The notes under the pieces are model-generated. The model was not told the origin of the DNA and made no database searches. It saw nothing but the letters and a program-made list of their open reading frames with translations. The position numbers were made by a program, and so were the translations under genes. From Miscanthus floridulus (Eukaryota > Streptophyta > Magnoliopsida > Poales > Poaceae): a DNA stretch of 64,000 nucleotides. The stretch spans positions 18,640,502 through 18,704,501 of the forward strand of contig NC_089591.1 of NCBI RefSeq assembly GCF_019320115.1, read 5' to 3'. Shown in pieces: positions 1 through 9,411 of the stretch; within the stretch, counting starts at the first letter, position 1, and each line of letters opens with the position of its first letter.

Positions 1-838
1 GAAGGCGTGGCGCGCACGCCTCGAATCCATGGAAGATACGGCGACGGCGGTGGATTTCCATCACGGGAGGAGTCCAGCTCGGGGATGACTAGCAGGAGGG
101 AGACGACATTGACATGCGGGCCCGAGGTGACAGTGGCACGGAGCGCGAGGCCGGGCAGTCAGAGAGAGAGAGAGAGGAGAAAGGGGTGTGGCGGCGTGGT
201 TGTTGGGCCGGTGGGAACGAGCCGGCGCCAAGGCGGGGGAGAGGGAAAAGGAGGGACGGGCCGCTGGCTGAGCCAACAGGCCGAACGGACCAACTGCGGA
301 TGGAGCAGAGGCAGGCCAAAGGGAGAGGGAGCTGGCCCACGCTGGGGAAGAGCTGAGGGGAAGAGAACCAGGCCGGTTGGGCCAAAAGGAGGGAGAGGAG
401 AGGGAAAGTTTTTTTTTCCTTTTCTATTTTGTTTTCAAAACGAAATTCAATTATGAACGAAATGCCAATCCAAATATAGTTTCAAATATACTTTTCAATT
501 CAAATAAAAATGAGCAATTTTGATAGGCTTCCAAAAATAAATTTTACATCCCTTTTAAACTCTTTTATTTTCCAATTCTCTTTTTCTTTCTTTTCTTTTA
601 CCTTAAAGCCATTTTTAATTTCTTTCCAAAAGCAATGCAAACCATTTTGAATCTTTATTCAAACCACTCAAGCTATAAATCAAATGCACCGGCATGTATG
701 CACAACCAAGTTGCTACTCCTTATGATGAATTTTAATATAATGAAAAATATTATTTTTCCTATATTTCATGTGCACAAAAATTCATAAATAAATTATTTT
801 AATCCTATTTTCAAAAGTACAAATTTTAGGGTGTTACA
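1..838 (-). mobile_element. Ty3/gypsy-type LTR, 5' end fragment (minus strand)
   Basis: Read on the minus strand from 838, the sequence begins tgtaacaccctaaaatt, the same terminal sequence as the LTRs of element F at 56260 and 63180. It has the same layout as F: about 430 bp of AT-rich DNA (410-838) followed by a GC-rich block (1-410). The GC block gives several long overlapping frames on both strands. These are compositional and match no protein I recognise. The rest of the element lies outside the window to the left. The edge at 838/839 cuts abruptly into LINE coding sequence, so this LTR inserted into the LINE. The family assignment (Tekay/Del-like chromovirus) is an inference from the TGTAACACCC terminus and the large-LTR layout. 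Confidence 0.7.
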
Positions 839-1669
839 ACCACGGGCAAACCTGATACTACAGAGGGTGTGGAAAAACAAAGAACTATCACCGCTGATCA
901 AAACTTTCACTTGGCGCCTAATACGCATGGCATTCACCGCTGCTGAAAGAGCAGCAAGGTACTCCACTAACATTGATGAACATTGTGCAGTTTGTGGAGC
1001 CGTGGAAGATGACGCCCACCTGTTCTTCCATTGTAATCTTCCTCGTGTGGTATGGTTTTCTTCCGATTTTCCTCTTCGAACTGATAACCTTCCTCACGAG
1101 GACAATGGTGTCCACTTATGTTACAAACTATCATCTCTAGCTCCACCCCAAACCCTGTTTTTCACAAAATCCTAATCACCTTATGGTACCTGTGGAAAGC
1201 AATAAATGATACTCGCTTCCAAAGGCGAAATTGGAATCCTTGGCAAGTACATCACGCGGTGGCGGCCCACATTGCCACCAATTATCAAGCGACAGCTGCA
1301 CTTAGTGAGCCAACAGACACTACTGAAACTGCCCCCCTGCCACCAACAACAGGGCAACCACGGCCAACACTGCCACAACAAGTCTACCACTTCCAGGTCA
1401 AGTGTCAACGGAGCCCTCAGACACTGCTCCAGCGGCACAACCACCATCTACTCTATCGGGTATGACGCTCTCATTGCAACAGATGCCAATGACGAACAGG
1501 TATGAAATCACAGCACCGGCTCTTCTTCAAGGCACCTGGTGCCATGTGGATGCCTCCACTGAGCCGGACCGTCCAAATCTGCATCCAAAATTGGCTGGAC
1601 TCGGGGTTTATCAAAGCCAAACTTGAACCATGCACTTCTGTGATCATGGCCTGCTAGCCTGGCTATTGC
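839..1669 (+). pseudogene. LINE (L1-type) ORF2 C-terminus: zf-RVT and start of RNase H, first part
   Basis: Remnant of the C-terminal part of a plant L1-type LINE ORF2. At about 850-1060 the translation shows a zf-RVT-like zinc-binding segment following the reverse transcriptase: a Lys/Thr/Phe/Trp-rich lead-in, then CAVCG, then HLFFHC, giving the Cys-Cys-His-Cys pattern. It continues with a tryptophan-rich LWYLWKAIND block near 1160-1220, and at about 1530-1610 with the start of an RNase H domain (CHVDAS, carrying the first catalytic Asp). The reading frame shifts at least twice (frames change near 1120-1170 and 1400-1460), so it is dead. The 5' edge is cut by the LTR ending at 838. The 3' edge is cut by the foldback element at 1670. 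The remainder of the RNase H resumes at 4125. Confidence 0.85.
1662..1669. repeat. Target site duplication of foldback element, left copy
   Basis: The 8-bp sequence gctattgc stands here and again at 4125-4132. Removing one copy and everything between them rejoins the LINE RNase H frame (Leu-Ala-Ile-Ala-Ser across the junction), which supports the exact ends. Eight perfect bases suit a hAT-like TSD. A ninth, mismatched base is also compatible with a Mutator-type 9-bp TSD. Confidence 0.85.
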
Positions 1670-1962
1670 GATTTTTTTTAATCTTTAACCTTTTTTAAAA
1701 ATAAATTCTAAATCTAACACCAGCTGCTTTTTTATTTTCAAATCTAACCCGTTTGGCCGTCTCTAAGTCCGTGGCGCGGCACGATCTGCCACGTCGGACA
1801 ACAATTTTCACATGGAAATCCTTACCGCGCCACTCCCGTTGGCGCGTAGCACTGCAGCGCCACGCCAACTAGACTGACCCGGCAAGGTGTAACCTTAAAA
1901 AAATTGTATTTTTTTTCATATGATCTCGGATGAAGATGATTTTTGTATGAAAATTGTAAGCC

Positions 1963-2580
1963 CTCGACGAGATTTACAACTTTCTAATTTTGAGTTTTAT
2001 AATTTAAGGTCATTAAGATGCCCCAAAAAAATTAAACAAAGTTTCAGCAGTACATTAATCGCGTAAGTGCTTGTCGCCTTGGAAAAATCTTATCTCTCTT
2101 ATATGGTGTCAAATGAAAGATACTTTCTATAGGAAAAATGTAGCACACGACGAGATCTACAACTTTTGAGTATTGAGTTTTTAATCTAAGATAATTAAGA
2201 CGCTTAAAAATTTAAACAAAGCTTCAACAGTATATTAATCGCGTATAACTGCTCGTCGTCTGAGAAAAATCATATATTTCTTATATGGTGTCAAATGGAG
2301 ATATTTTTTATATGAAAGTTATAGCTCTCGATTGTATCTATAAATTCATAGTTTTGAGATTTTTTATTTAAGATCATTAAGATGTTTAAAAAATAATATA
2401 AAGTTTCAGCAGCATATTAATCGTGTGTAAGCTTTTTTCGCTTGGAAAAATCATATCTTTTTTGTAGGGTGGCAAATGAAGATACTTTTTATATAAAAGT
2501 TGTATCTCTTAGTGAGATTTACAACTTTGTAGTGTTAAGTTATTTCATTTGAGATCGTTATCTTTTTTATATAGTGTCGA
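1963..2580 (+). repeat. Left-arm tandem array, ~184-bp units
   Basis: Recurring landmarks gacgagat.tacaactt, then gtcattaagatg, then cagcagtatattaatcg, then tatggtgtcaaatg recur with starts near 1963, 2148, 2329 and 2512, a spacing of 181-185 bp. The units diverge inward from the element end, and the last is incomplete. Confidence 0.75.
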
Positions 2581-2595
2581 ATTAAGTTTTTCCAT

Positions 2596-2850
2596 TTAAC
2601 TTTCTTCTGCCAGGTAGCAACCATTGCAAGGGTCTTGTCTCCGATGGGGGTTTCTCTCTACGACTGACAATGGACCTGTAGTTGCATAGGATAGAGGCAA
2701 TCTTAGTCGGAGAACCTTCGACACAGTTGTTACTTGTCTGGGGTCTTCCGTTGAGAACCGTTGAAGGTCCCTCTTGACAACCGAGGGATTCGCTGGGGTG
2801 GCTTGCCGAAGGTGCTCCCCCAACACACACTATTACTATCTCACTTACAC
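2596..2850. other. Unexplained GC-richer core segment inside the foldback element
   Basis: Between the two arrays lies a ~255-bp segment whose composition differs from the AT-rich arms. It has no counterpart in the other arm. On the minus strand it is open over most of its length (2582-2869) but shows no domain I recognise. It could be a captured host fragment, as in Pack-MULEs, or a remnant of another repeat. Function unknown. Confidence 0.4.
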
Positions 2851-2983
2851 TTTTATCCTTGCTTTGCATAAAAGATTAATCCAAATATGTTGAAAAAAAA
2901 TTTACTAACAGTAGCCATTCTTAAATTTAAATTTAGCGAGGTCTAATAAACTTCGAATCTTTTTGTTCCTATCTCGTATTAGG

Positions 2984-3170
2984 GCATGTTTGGCTCATAG
3001 CCGCAACTTGCTGTAACGCAGCTGCGGCATGCCACAACACGTTTGGCTCCTGCCCTACTTGCAGCATGCCAAAGAAGGTATGCTCTAGTGTATTTGTGCC
3101 AAAGCTAGCCAAATGTATGCAGGAGGAATTTGAGCACCGCACTTTAGACGAGCGCAACTTCCACTAACAA
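2984..3170. mobile_element. Possible MITE remnant inside the foldback core
   Basis: The segment begins gggcatgtttggctc, a start typical of several grass MITE families, and contains repeated tttggct and gcatgcc motifs. No clean matching right inverted terminus is visible, so this is tentative. Confidence 0.3.
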
Positions 3171-3409
3171 GGAAATTCATTAATAATTTAAATAAGTTAG
3201 TTAATCGAATGTATAAAAGGTTTCATCGATATCTGATGGTACTTCCACCACCTGCTGGCTTTGTTTTTTGTGGAAGTGGCTAGCTTGGAATTTTATTTCG
3301 GAGATACTAGAGCCCGGACATTTGGACGCACACCCGTGCATAGCTGTCATCTTCGTTTCACGTGCGCCCGCGTGTACACGGGAAATGCCGCATCTTCATC
3401 CCCAGTATA

Positions 3410-3862
3410 AAGTTGTAGATCCCATCAAGAGCTATAACTTCCATATAGAAAGTATCTCTATTTGACACCATATAAGAAAGATATGATTTTTCTAGGGTGA
3501 CAAGCACTGGTACGCGATTAATATACTACTGAAACTTTGTTTAATTTTTTTGAGCATCTTAATGACCTTAGATTAAAAAAACTCAAAACTTGAAAGTTGT
3601 AGATCTCGTCAAGTGCTACAACTTTCATATAAAAAGTATCTTCATTTGACACCATATAGGAGAGAGATACGATTTTTCCAAGGCGACAAGCACTTGTACG
3701 TGATTAATATACTGCTCAAACATTGTTTATTTTTTTGGATCATCTTAATAACCTCAAATTAAAAAAATTCAAAACTATAAAGTTGTAGATCTCGTCGAGA
3801 GCTACAATTTTCATATAAAAATCATCTTCATCCGAGATCGTATGGAAAAGATATAATTTTTC
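3410..3862 (-). repeat. Right-arm tandem array, ~184-bp units, inverted
   Basis: The landmark gttgtagatc.cgtc recurs at about 3412, 3597 and 3783 (period ~185 bp). These units are the reverse complement of the left-arm units, so the two arrays could pair into a long hairpin. Confidence 0.75.
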
Positions 3863-4124
3863 TAAGGTTACACCTTGCCGCGCTAGTCTGGTTGGCGTGG
3901 TGCTACAGTGCTGCCACGCCAGCGGGAGTGGCGCGGTAAGGATTTTCACGTGGAAAACGTTGTTCGAAGTGGCAGATTGTGCCACGCCTATGCATGTGGC
4001 GCGGCAGCTTTTTTTTACCATGCCACGGACTTAGGCGCGGCCAAATGAGTTAGATTTGAAAATAAAAAAATAGTGTTAGATTTGGAATTTATTTTTAAAA
4101 AAGGTTAAAAATACAAATAAATTC

Positions 4125-4497
4125 GCTATTGCTTCGGTTATCATTGACAGGCTCGACCACACAGCCGTCAACTACCTGTCGGACTGTTAACAGTTGGTTC
4201 ACTTCCTCAACAGTGATGATCTCTCCAACCCCCGGACCGGAGAATAAAGCATTTCACTCGAACCTTCTCCAACCATTCAAGAAAGAGGCGGCTCAACACT
4301 ACAGCTGATTCTCTGGCTTGCCAAGCTGCAGAGGACTCTCATGCCCAGAACCACAACTTGGAATTCTCCTGCTCCTTTGAGCATCATGTTTTCCAATGTA
4401 ACTTGCTACAAGCCATACAAGATGTAGGCTTCAACGATGTAACAATCATTGCAGCGCGTTGCTGTTAATTATAAAGTTGTTTCTTGTAAAAAAAATC
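4125..4497 (+). pseudogene. LINE (L1-type) RNase H C-terminus and 3' end, second part
   Basis: Continuation of the LINE interrupted at 1669. The frame crossing the junction reads on into QLVHFLNSDDLSNP, the typical RNase H block of grass L1-type elements. A TAA replaces the residue before QLV at about 4188. There is then a frame change near 4240, and a closing TAA at 4466-4468 after a conserved-looking tail. A 3' UTR of about 30 bp and a short A run (4489-4497) end the element. Both breaks make it non-functional. The strand and the polyA position agree with target-primed insertion. Confidence 0.8.
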
Positions 4498-4919
4498 CCA
4501 CATTTATTCTCCTTTACCAAGAAGCAGAAATGTTCATTAAGATATTACTTGGATAATGAGACTAGCAGAAACTTTGATCTTCCGATCTTAGTCCAAGCCT
4601 CACTGGAAGTCCTTCAAATTCTTCTGCAAAACAGAGCATGGACCTAGAAGTTTGGGACACTTGGAGCTACAACTGGAACCCTTTAAACTTCAGCTCCAAA
4701 AATTCATATAAATTTCTCTAAGGTACACAGGAGGACTCACCCCTTTTCTCTTGGCTCTGGTCTGCCTGGTAATCTAGGAAAACACAAATTTTTGTTTTGG
4801 CTCCTCATGAAAGACCGACTGAACACAAGAAACTTGCCAAGAAGGAACAACAAAGCATTAGATGACTACAATTGTGCCATTTGAATGCCCTTTCAACTTG
4901 GCATGCTGGAACTACATTG
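4498..4919 (+). pseudogene. Second LINE tail, post-RT and zf-RVT region, first part
   Basis: A different LINE family from the one ending at 4497. At about 4500-4650 the translation resembles the region after the reverse transcriptase (SFTKKQKCSLRYYLDN). After a stop and frame changes, about 4780-4900 encodes a zf-RVT-like block (KHKFLFWLLMKDRLNTRN, then DDYNCA). There is no RNase H downstream, unlike the first LINE. The element is 5'-truncated at about 4498 and interrupted by a MITE at 4920. Confidence 0.7.
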
Positions 4920-5153
4920 GGCCTGGTTTAGATTGCAAGTTTTTTCACTCTCTCTCCATCACATCAAATCTTTGGATACATGTATAGAGTATTAAATGTA
5001 GATAAAAAAATAACTAATTACACAGTTTGATTATAAATTACGAGACGAATCTTTTGAGCCTAGTTAGGCCATGATTGAACAATAATTATCAAATACAAAC
5101 GAAAGTGCTACAGTGCAAAATACTGATTCCTAACCCCAATCTAAACAAGGTCC
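4920..5153. mobile_element. 234-bp MITE (ggcctggtttagatt family)
   Basis: Inverted ends: left ggcctggtttagattgc; right, reverse complemented, ggaccttgtttagattgg. The interior carries cgagacgaatcttttgagcc and tacaaacgaaagtgctacag, hallmarks of a very common grass MITE group with a ggccttgtttag terminus. A 3-bp ttg flanks both sides (4917-4919 and 5154-5156). The 3-bp TSD and the termini suggest a PIF/Harbinger-related element, although TTG is not the usual TTA/TAA. The LINE frame continues on either side, so the MITE is younger than the LINE. Confidence 0.85.
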
Positions 5154-5560
5154 TTGGTATCCATTGGAACTTGGACCTCCCACCCCGGATATGATTATTG
5201 AAGCTAGAATTGCATTTGGAAGCTACCTTTTCAGAGCAATTGTCATCATGGCTTGCTGGATCATTTGGAACTCAAGAAATGGATTGATCCTTGACAACAA
5301 GCCGTGCACTCTTGACATGTGGAATGTTTTATTTAGAGAGGTAATTGGCTTGATTTGCATCAAGGCCAAACCCAACCTTGCATGTTCTTTAAAAATGTGG
5401 TTAGAGAATCTGTCTTAGTGCTTTCCTTTCTTTTCTTTTTGAGATTTGCAAGACCCTTTCAGGCATCCCTTGTGCATTTATTCTTATATTCCTTTAATCT
5501 TAATACAAAAAATAGGTGGGGAAATTCCCCCACGGAGTCCTAAAAACTAGATTTACTAGA
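5154..5560 (+). pseudogene. Second LINE tail, ORF2 C-terminus and 3' UTR
   Basis: After the MITE the LINE frame resumes with an 84-residue stretch (5164-5418) containing ACWIIWNSRNG, the conserved C-terminal block of grass LINEs that lack RNase H, and ends at TAG 5416-5418. The 3' UTR runs to about 5520-5560 and includes aatacaaaaaataggtgggg, a typical 3' end. This piece alone is an open frame, but the element as a whole is truncated and split. Confidence 0.75.
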
Positions 5561-5976
5561 TACGAAAAAAATCTAATAGTATATGTATCTAATATAGTAG
5601 ATTTTAGTAATTCTTTATATAAACTTGATAAATTTTTTGAGAAACTTAACTTGTGACGAAGACAAAATGATTTATAAAGTAAAATGGAGTGATTGAGTAG
5701 TACGGTAGAATTAACTTTCCAGGTAGCAAGAGCAACTCTAAAAAATTTTATACCCTTCCGTGTTAATAGGAATATAGATTTTAATGAAAAAAAAAGCCAC
5801 CAACAACTTCTTCAATTAGATTCTCAAATATACACCCTTTATTTCTAGTTTCTCCCTAACTAAAGATATAGAGCAGGAATTATTCTCCAAAATACGGATA
5901 AAATATAGCGAAGTTATTGAAAGATAAGAAGGATATAGAGAATGATTTTTATTCAAATGGCATTCCTAGTAAAGAC
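5561..5976. other. AT-rich stretch without recognisable features
   Basis: No coding frame of note and no clear repeat termini. A gagcaactctaaaaaa phrase near 5730 resembles MITE ends, but I see no partner. Confidence 0.4.
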
Positions 5977-6100
5977 CTCCCTCCATTCCAAATTATATAA
6001 CGTTTTTTTTTCTATATACATAATTTTTGCTATGCGCTTAGATATATACTATACTAGATACATAGTAAATCCAACTAGAAAATCCAAAATATCTTATAAT
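5977..6100. mobile_element. Stowaway-like (Tc1/Mariner) MITE, right end degraded
   Basis: Starts ctccctccattccaaattat, the classic grass Stowaway terminus. It is followed by atatactatactagatacatag around the centre of symmetry and by the mirrored half up to atcttataat at 6100. The expected right terminus (mirror of the left 15 bases) is missing, so it is truncated or mutated. Confidence 0.75.
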
Positions 6101-6280
6101 AAGGTAACCCTTTTAATGTTCCTAATAAAATACTGTGGTAGATATTACCTGACATACTAATCAACCAACATTTATACTAGAAAAAAAAAAGCAGCAAACG
6201 ACCTGACAACCTGTGACTTATCTTTTTAGGGGGAAAAATATTTCTGCAACTTTCTATTAATTTTTAGGTAGTTACAAAAT

Positions 6281-6610
6281 TATACTCATAACTTTTATAT
6301 ATAATATTTTGCGGAACATAACATATCTGCACAATAACTTAAAAGGTTGAAAGTCATACTCATAACTTTTGTGTATAACATTTTGCGGAATAAAACTTAT
6401 CACCAATTTTTTGTCATGACTTTTTATATATATATTTTACATAATTTTATAAACAATTTATCATAACAACTTTTTTACATTACCTTTATAACCCTATTTG
6501 TGTTCATAACTATTAGCGGACAAACTTATCATATCACTTTTTCAACATAATTTTTTGGCACAATTTTTATATAATAAAATTTATGGACAACATAACTTAT
6601 ACACATATGT
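6281..6610 (+). repeat. Degenerate ~75-bp tandem repeat array
   Basis: The clearest two units start at 6281 and 6355 and share tactcataactttt then attttgcggaa. Weaker units follow near 6418, 6503 and 6570 (ttatcataac, agcggacaaacttatca). The array is AT-rich and non-coding. No family recognised. Confidence 0.55.
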
Positions 6611-6671
6611 TTTTGACTTTTTGTGGGGTGTGTTGTGCTCGCCCCACGAAGAGCAACTAATAGTAGAACAA

Positions 6672-6797
6672 GGTGGTTGCCTAATTCCGATTGTTAGCCG
6701 AGTAACAACGGTGACTTATGCGATTTTCTCTAGAGCAAGGTGCTTGATTTTCTCTAGGCTGTGGTGGTTGCCTAATTCCGATTGTTAGCCGAGTAAC
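6672..6797 (+). repeat. Pair of identical 35-bp direct repeats
   Basis: The 35 bases beginning ggtggttgcctaattccg and ending gccgagtaac occur at 6672-6706 and 6763-6797, with 56 bp between. The spacer itself repeats tttctctag. Confidence 0.9.
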
Positions 6798-8038
6798 GAA
6801 GGAAGAAAAAATAACAGGCTGAGAGTGGATTTTTCCTTTCCTGGTGAAATCGGCATCTATCTGCAAGCATTCCGGAGGAAAGAGTTTCGCGTTTCCTTCG
6901 TTCCAAACGGTACACTTACGTTTTCCTTTCCTTCGTTTTGTGTTTCCTTCATTTCTCCTCTAAAAATCCTTCGTTCCAAACGTGGCTTAGACTTCAGGAA
7001 TTCGATAGAAGTAATTGAATGCTTGAGCAGCTTAATGATGATTATACACACGTATTGTCGTCTCGCGATGGATCGACAAACCAGTCCATATATAGGGATA
7101 GCAAAAGGCTAGCAAGCAAGAGGACAGACGCAAGTGCGTCACGTACCGCACGCAGCAGCACGTACGTTCACTGTGCGGATGAGCCGCGCTGTGGCCCGGC
7201 CCGGCTGCGCGTCGATTGGCGCATGGGTCGGCGAATTCTTGCACCGTCAGAACCGGACACTCGTACGCTGCTGGCAGCTGCCTCATCTGGCTGCCCGTCT
7301 TGCCTGCCGCCGGCGCTTGCCGTGTCAAAGATCGATGTGCTCCGTGTGGTCGGCCCGTATGGCTGTGTGGGTGTCTTTGGCAAAGCCAGAAACCAAAATC
7401 TGAGTATTATGAACATATGTATGTAAATCATGTCATCAGTAAGCAAACTTCATACCGCAAATAAGAAAGAAAAAAAATTATATTTTTGTGTTTGTATGTT
7501 TAGCTGGGCTGTTTGAGTTTCACCATGCAGCTAGGCAGGCAGCCCCAGATCAGTAGTACGTACGTACATCGTGCAGGCGTGTCAGGATTTGGAAATCTTT
7601 TATGCTCCCAGTATGGGACGGGAACGCTTTTCTCCCGATCCCTGCTCTCGCTCGCTAGTGATGTCACTGGTCACCGCTTCCTCCAGCCGCTGCCGACCGC
7701 CCCGGCTGAGAAGACAGCGACTTGCGATCCATCAGGCGCTTTTTCAGGCACTTTTGGTCCATCCGTCCATCTACCCGTCTCCGGATTGGTGGCTCTGTAA
7801 AATTTCGTACGTAAGAACGCATGCATGCGCACTGCAGTGTTCAGGTGTATGGGCCACGCACGCATGTGAAGAATCCAGAGAGACGACCAAGGCACAGGAC
7901 TACAGGAGAGTTTACGCTAGAAAAAGGTTGACGACTTTTTCATGCATGGATGAATGATCAGAGGTTTCTTATTGGTCGTCGTCTCTTTTCTGCAGAAGCA
8001 GGCAGAGCGAGCTTGGCATGCATCAGCCAATATTCGCT
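6798..8038. other. Lower-copy-looking intergenic stretch, no gene identified
   Basis: Mixed composition with a moderately GC-rich part at 7100-7800 that produces overlapping frames of about 60-130 codons on both strands, none with recognisable domains. Several RY-type motifs (catgcatg) occur at 7820, 7942 and 8017. It could be flanking or former promoter DNA of a host gene, but nothing in it proves that. Confidence 0.4.
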
Positions 8039-8041
8039 TAA

Positions 8042-8536
8042 GACTAGCCACAATGTGACGAAAAACCGATGCTGAAACCAGAAAACTGAGCTAAAGCATC
8101 GTGTCATGCACATTGCAGAGAACGATGCTCACTTGAAAATGCTAGGCATCGAGTCAGCAAGTACATGCCTCCATGCTGTGTTCATCTCATCGTTCCGAAG
8201 AAGCAGCTAGAAAAAAAAAAAAGAGGATCACATGTTTCGATGCTGAACATTGTGCCGGTAAAGCAGTGGCAGAACCACGATAAAAGTTTAGGGGGAGCTA
8301 AGTTCAAACTGTTCATAAGACACGAAGTTATGATTTGAGCAAAAGTAAGGTCTAAACCTCTTCTTTCTGCCATTGTCTTCAACATCAACCTCCTCCTAAC
8401 CTTCTCACATGGAGTGGGGGGGCTCGAGCCCCCCAACCCCGGTGGCAGATCCGCCCCTATGGTAAATTATTCTCAGCATCGAGGCACGGTAGCATAGCCA
8501 GATTTCTTTTGAGCATCGATTACACCGTGGCTAGTC
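8042..8536. mobile_element. Tourist-like (PIF/Harbinger) MITE carrying a nested insertion
   Basis: Terminal inverted repeats gactagccac and gtggctagtc are perfect. TAA flanks both sides (8039-8041 and 8537-8539), the PIF/Harbinger TSD. The interior repeats short gatgct/agcatc motifs. Removing the nested element at 8263-8460 leaves about 290 bp, a normal MITE size. Confidence 0.8.
8263..8460. mobile_element. Nested short element inside the MITE
   Basis: A 198-bp segment flanked by ggtaaa on both sides (8257-8262 and 8461-8466). It contains the ggctcgagccccccaa / ggtggcagatccgcccct motif that recurs in grass repeats. The left end (gcagtggcaga) partly mirrors the right (ggtggcagatcc). Superfamily not assigned. 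Confidence 0.6.
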
Positions 8537-8970
8537 TAATTAGACCAATCTATCCTAACTTTTACATCGTTCGTGCTTATCATATGGAGTTAAAACTCAC
8601 TTCACATTGGAGTAGTGTTGGTATTTCGAGTTGCCACTGACTAGTAAATTTCTAATATTACGCGTCTGGCTCGAATGGTGGGCAAAGAGGACACGAGGTT
8701 TATACTGGTTTGGGCAGAATTTCCCTACATCCAGTTCGTTGCTGCCTCTCGTGTTATTAGCACTGAAAGTTCATAGTAGGGGTTACAAACAGGTGAGAGA
8801 GGGACATGTCCCAAGTCTCTGATGGAAAGGGTGAACGGGTGCCGAGAGCTCGGTCGCTACTTGGTTGTACGTTCGGGGTTTTATGAGTTGTTCGGATTCA
8901 AGTCTCTTATGGTGCGTTGCAATGAGTTCCGATTGTTGGTCCGATGCCCCCTAATGGAACGCCCTGCTTT

Positions 8971-8981
8971 CCCTTTTATAG
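8971..8981 (+). promoter_or_regulatory. TATA-like site of solo LTR S1
   Basis: The cccttttatag motif is conserved at the matching place in S2 (about 40342-40352), suggesting the LTR promoter on the + strand. Confidence 0.45.
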
Positions 8982-9411
8982 GCCAAGGGAAAGCAAGGGG
9001 TTACAGCGCAGGGAAAAAATGAGAACCAGAAAGAGAAGAAGTACTCCAGGATCGCCGGGTCCTTCTTCTCTTCTATGCGGGTCACGCCGACCCTGTAGAC
9101 GTTAACAGGGACAGCTTCACGTCGCGGCCCTGTCCGTCACTGACGCCATGTGCAGGCATCATCTCCTGGTCATGGCGCCCCACTCCGTCCCAGCAGACGT
9201 CGTGGCAAACTGACGCGCCTGTCAGTGTTCATACGAGGGTTAGGCAGAACAACACCAGTTCGCCCGATGCTGTTCCTGATGTGAATCCTCATGTATGGCC
9301 CGTCACGGCCACAGGTTATATCGGGGTGTGTCGGTCACCTCCCTGGTGTCAGAGCTTTGACCCAGGCCCATACGCTTGGACCTAGAGTGATCGGCGGCGG
9401 TATGGGTCTCC

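Larger units (their letters stand above)
1670..4124. mobile_element. Foldback (long-TIR) DNA transposon with inverted tandem arrays
   Basis: A 2455-bp insertion in a LINE, bounded by 8-bp duplications. The ends are inverted repeats: left end gatttttttt then aatctttaaccttttttaaa; right end, reverse complemented, gaatttatttg then tatttttaaccttttttaaa. The inverted similarity runs inward for several hundred bases through a GC-rich zone rich in gcgcggc/gccgcgc (1770-1890 and 3875-4040). Beyond that, each arm becomes a tandem array of ~184-bp units in opposite orientation: at least three to four units at 1963-2580 and two to three at 3410-3860. No transposase frame is visible. The closest known architecture is a foldback or MULE-type non-autonomous element. 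The superfamily is not proven. Confidence 0.8.

Noticed and set aside
7..456. Overlapping 70-150-codon frames on both strands
   Set aside because: GC-rich block of a gypsy-type LTR. Open in several frames through base composition; no domain.
2582..2869. Transposase gene of the foldback element
   Set aside because: The 95-codon minus frame has no catalytic motif and is far too short. Kept only as an unexplained core segment.
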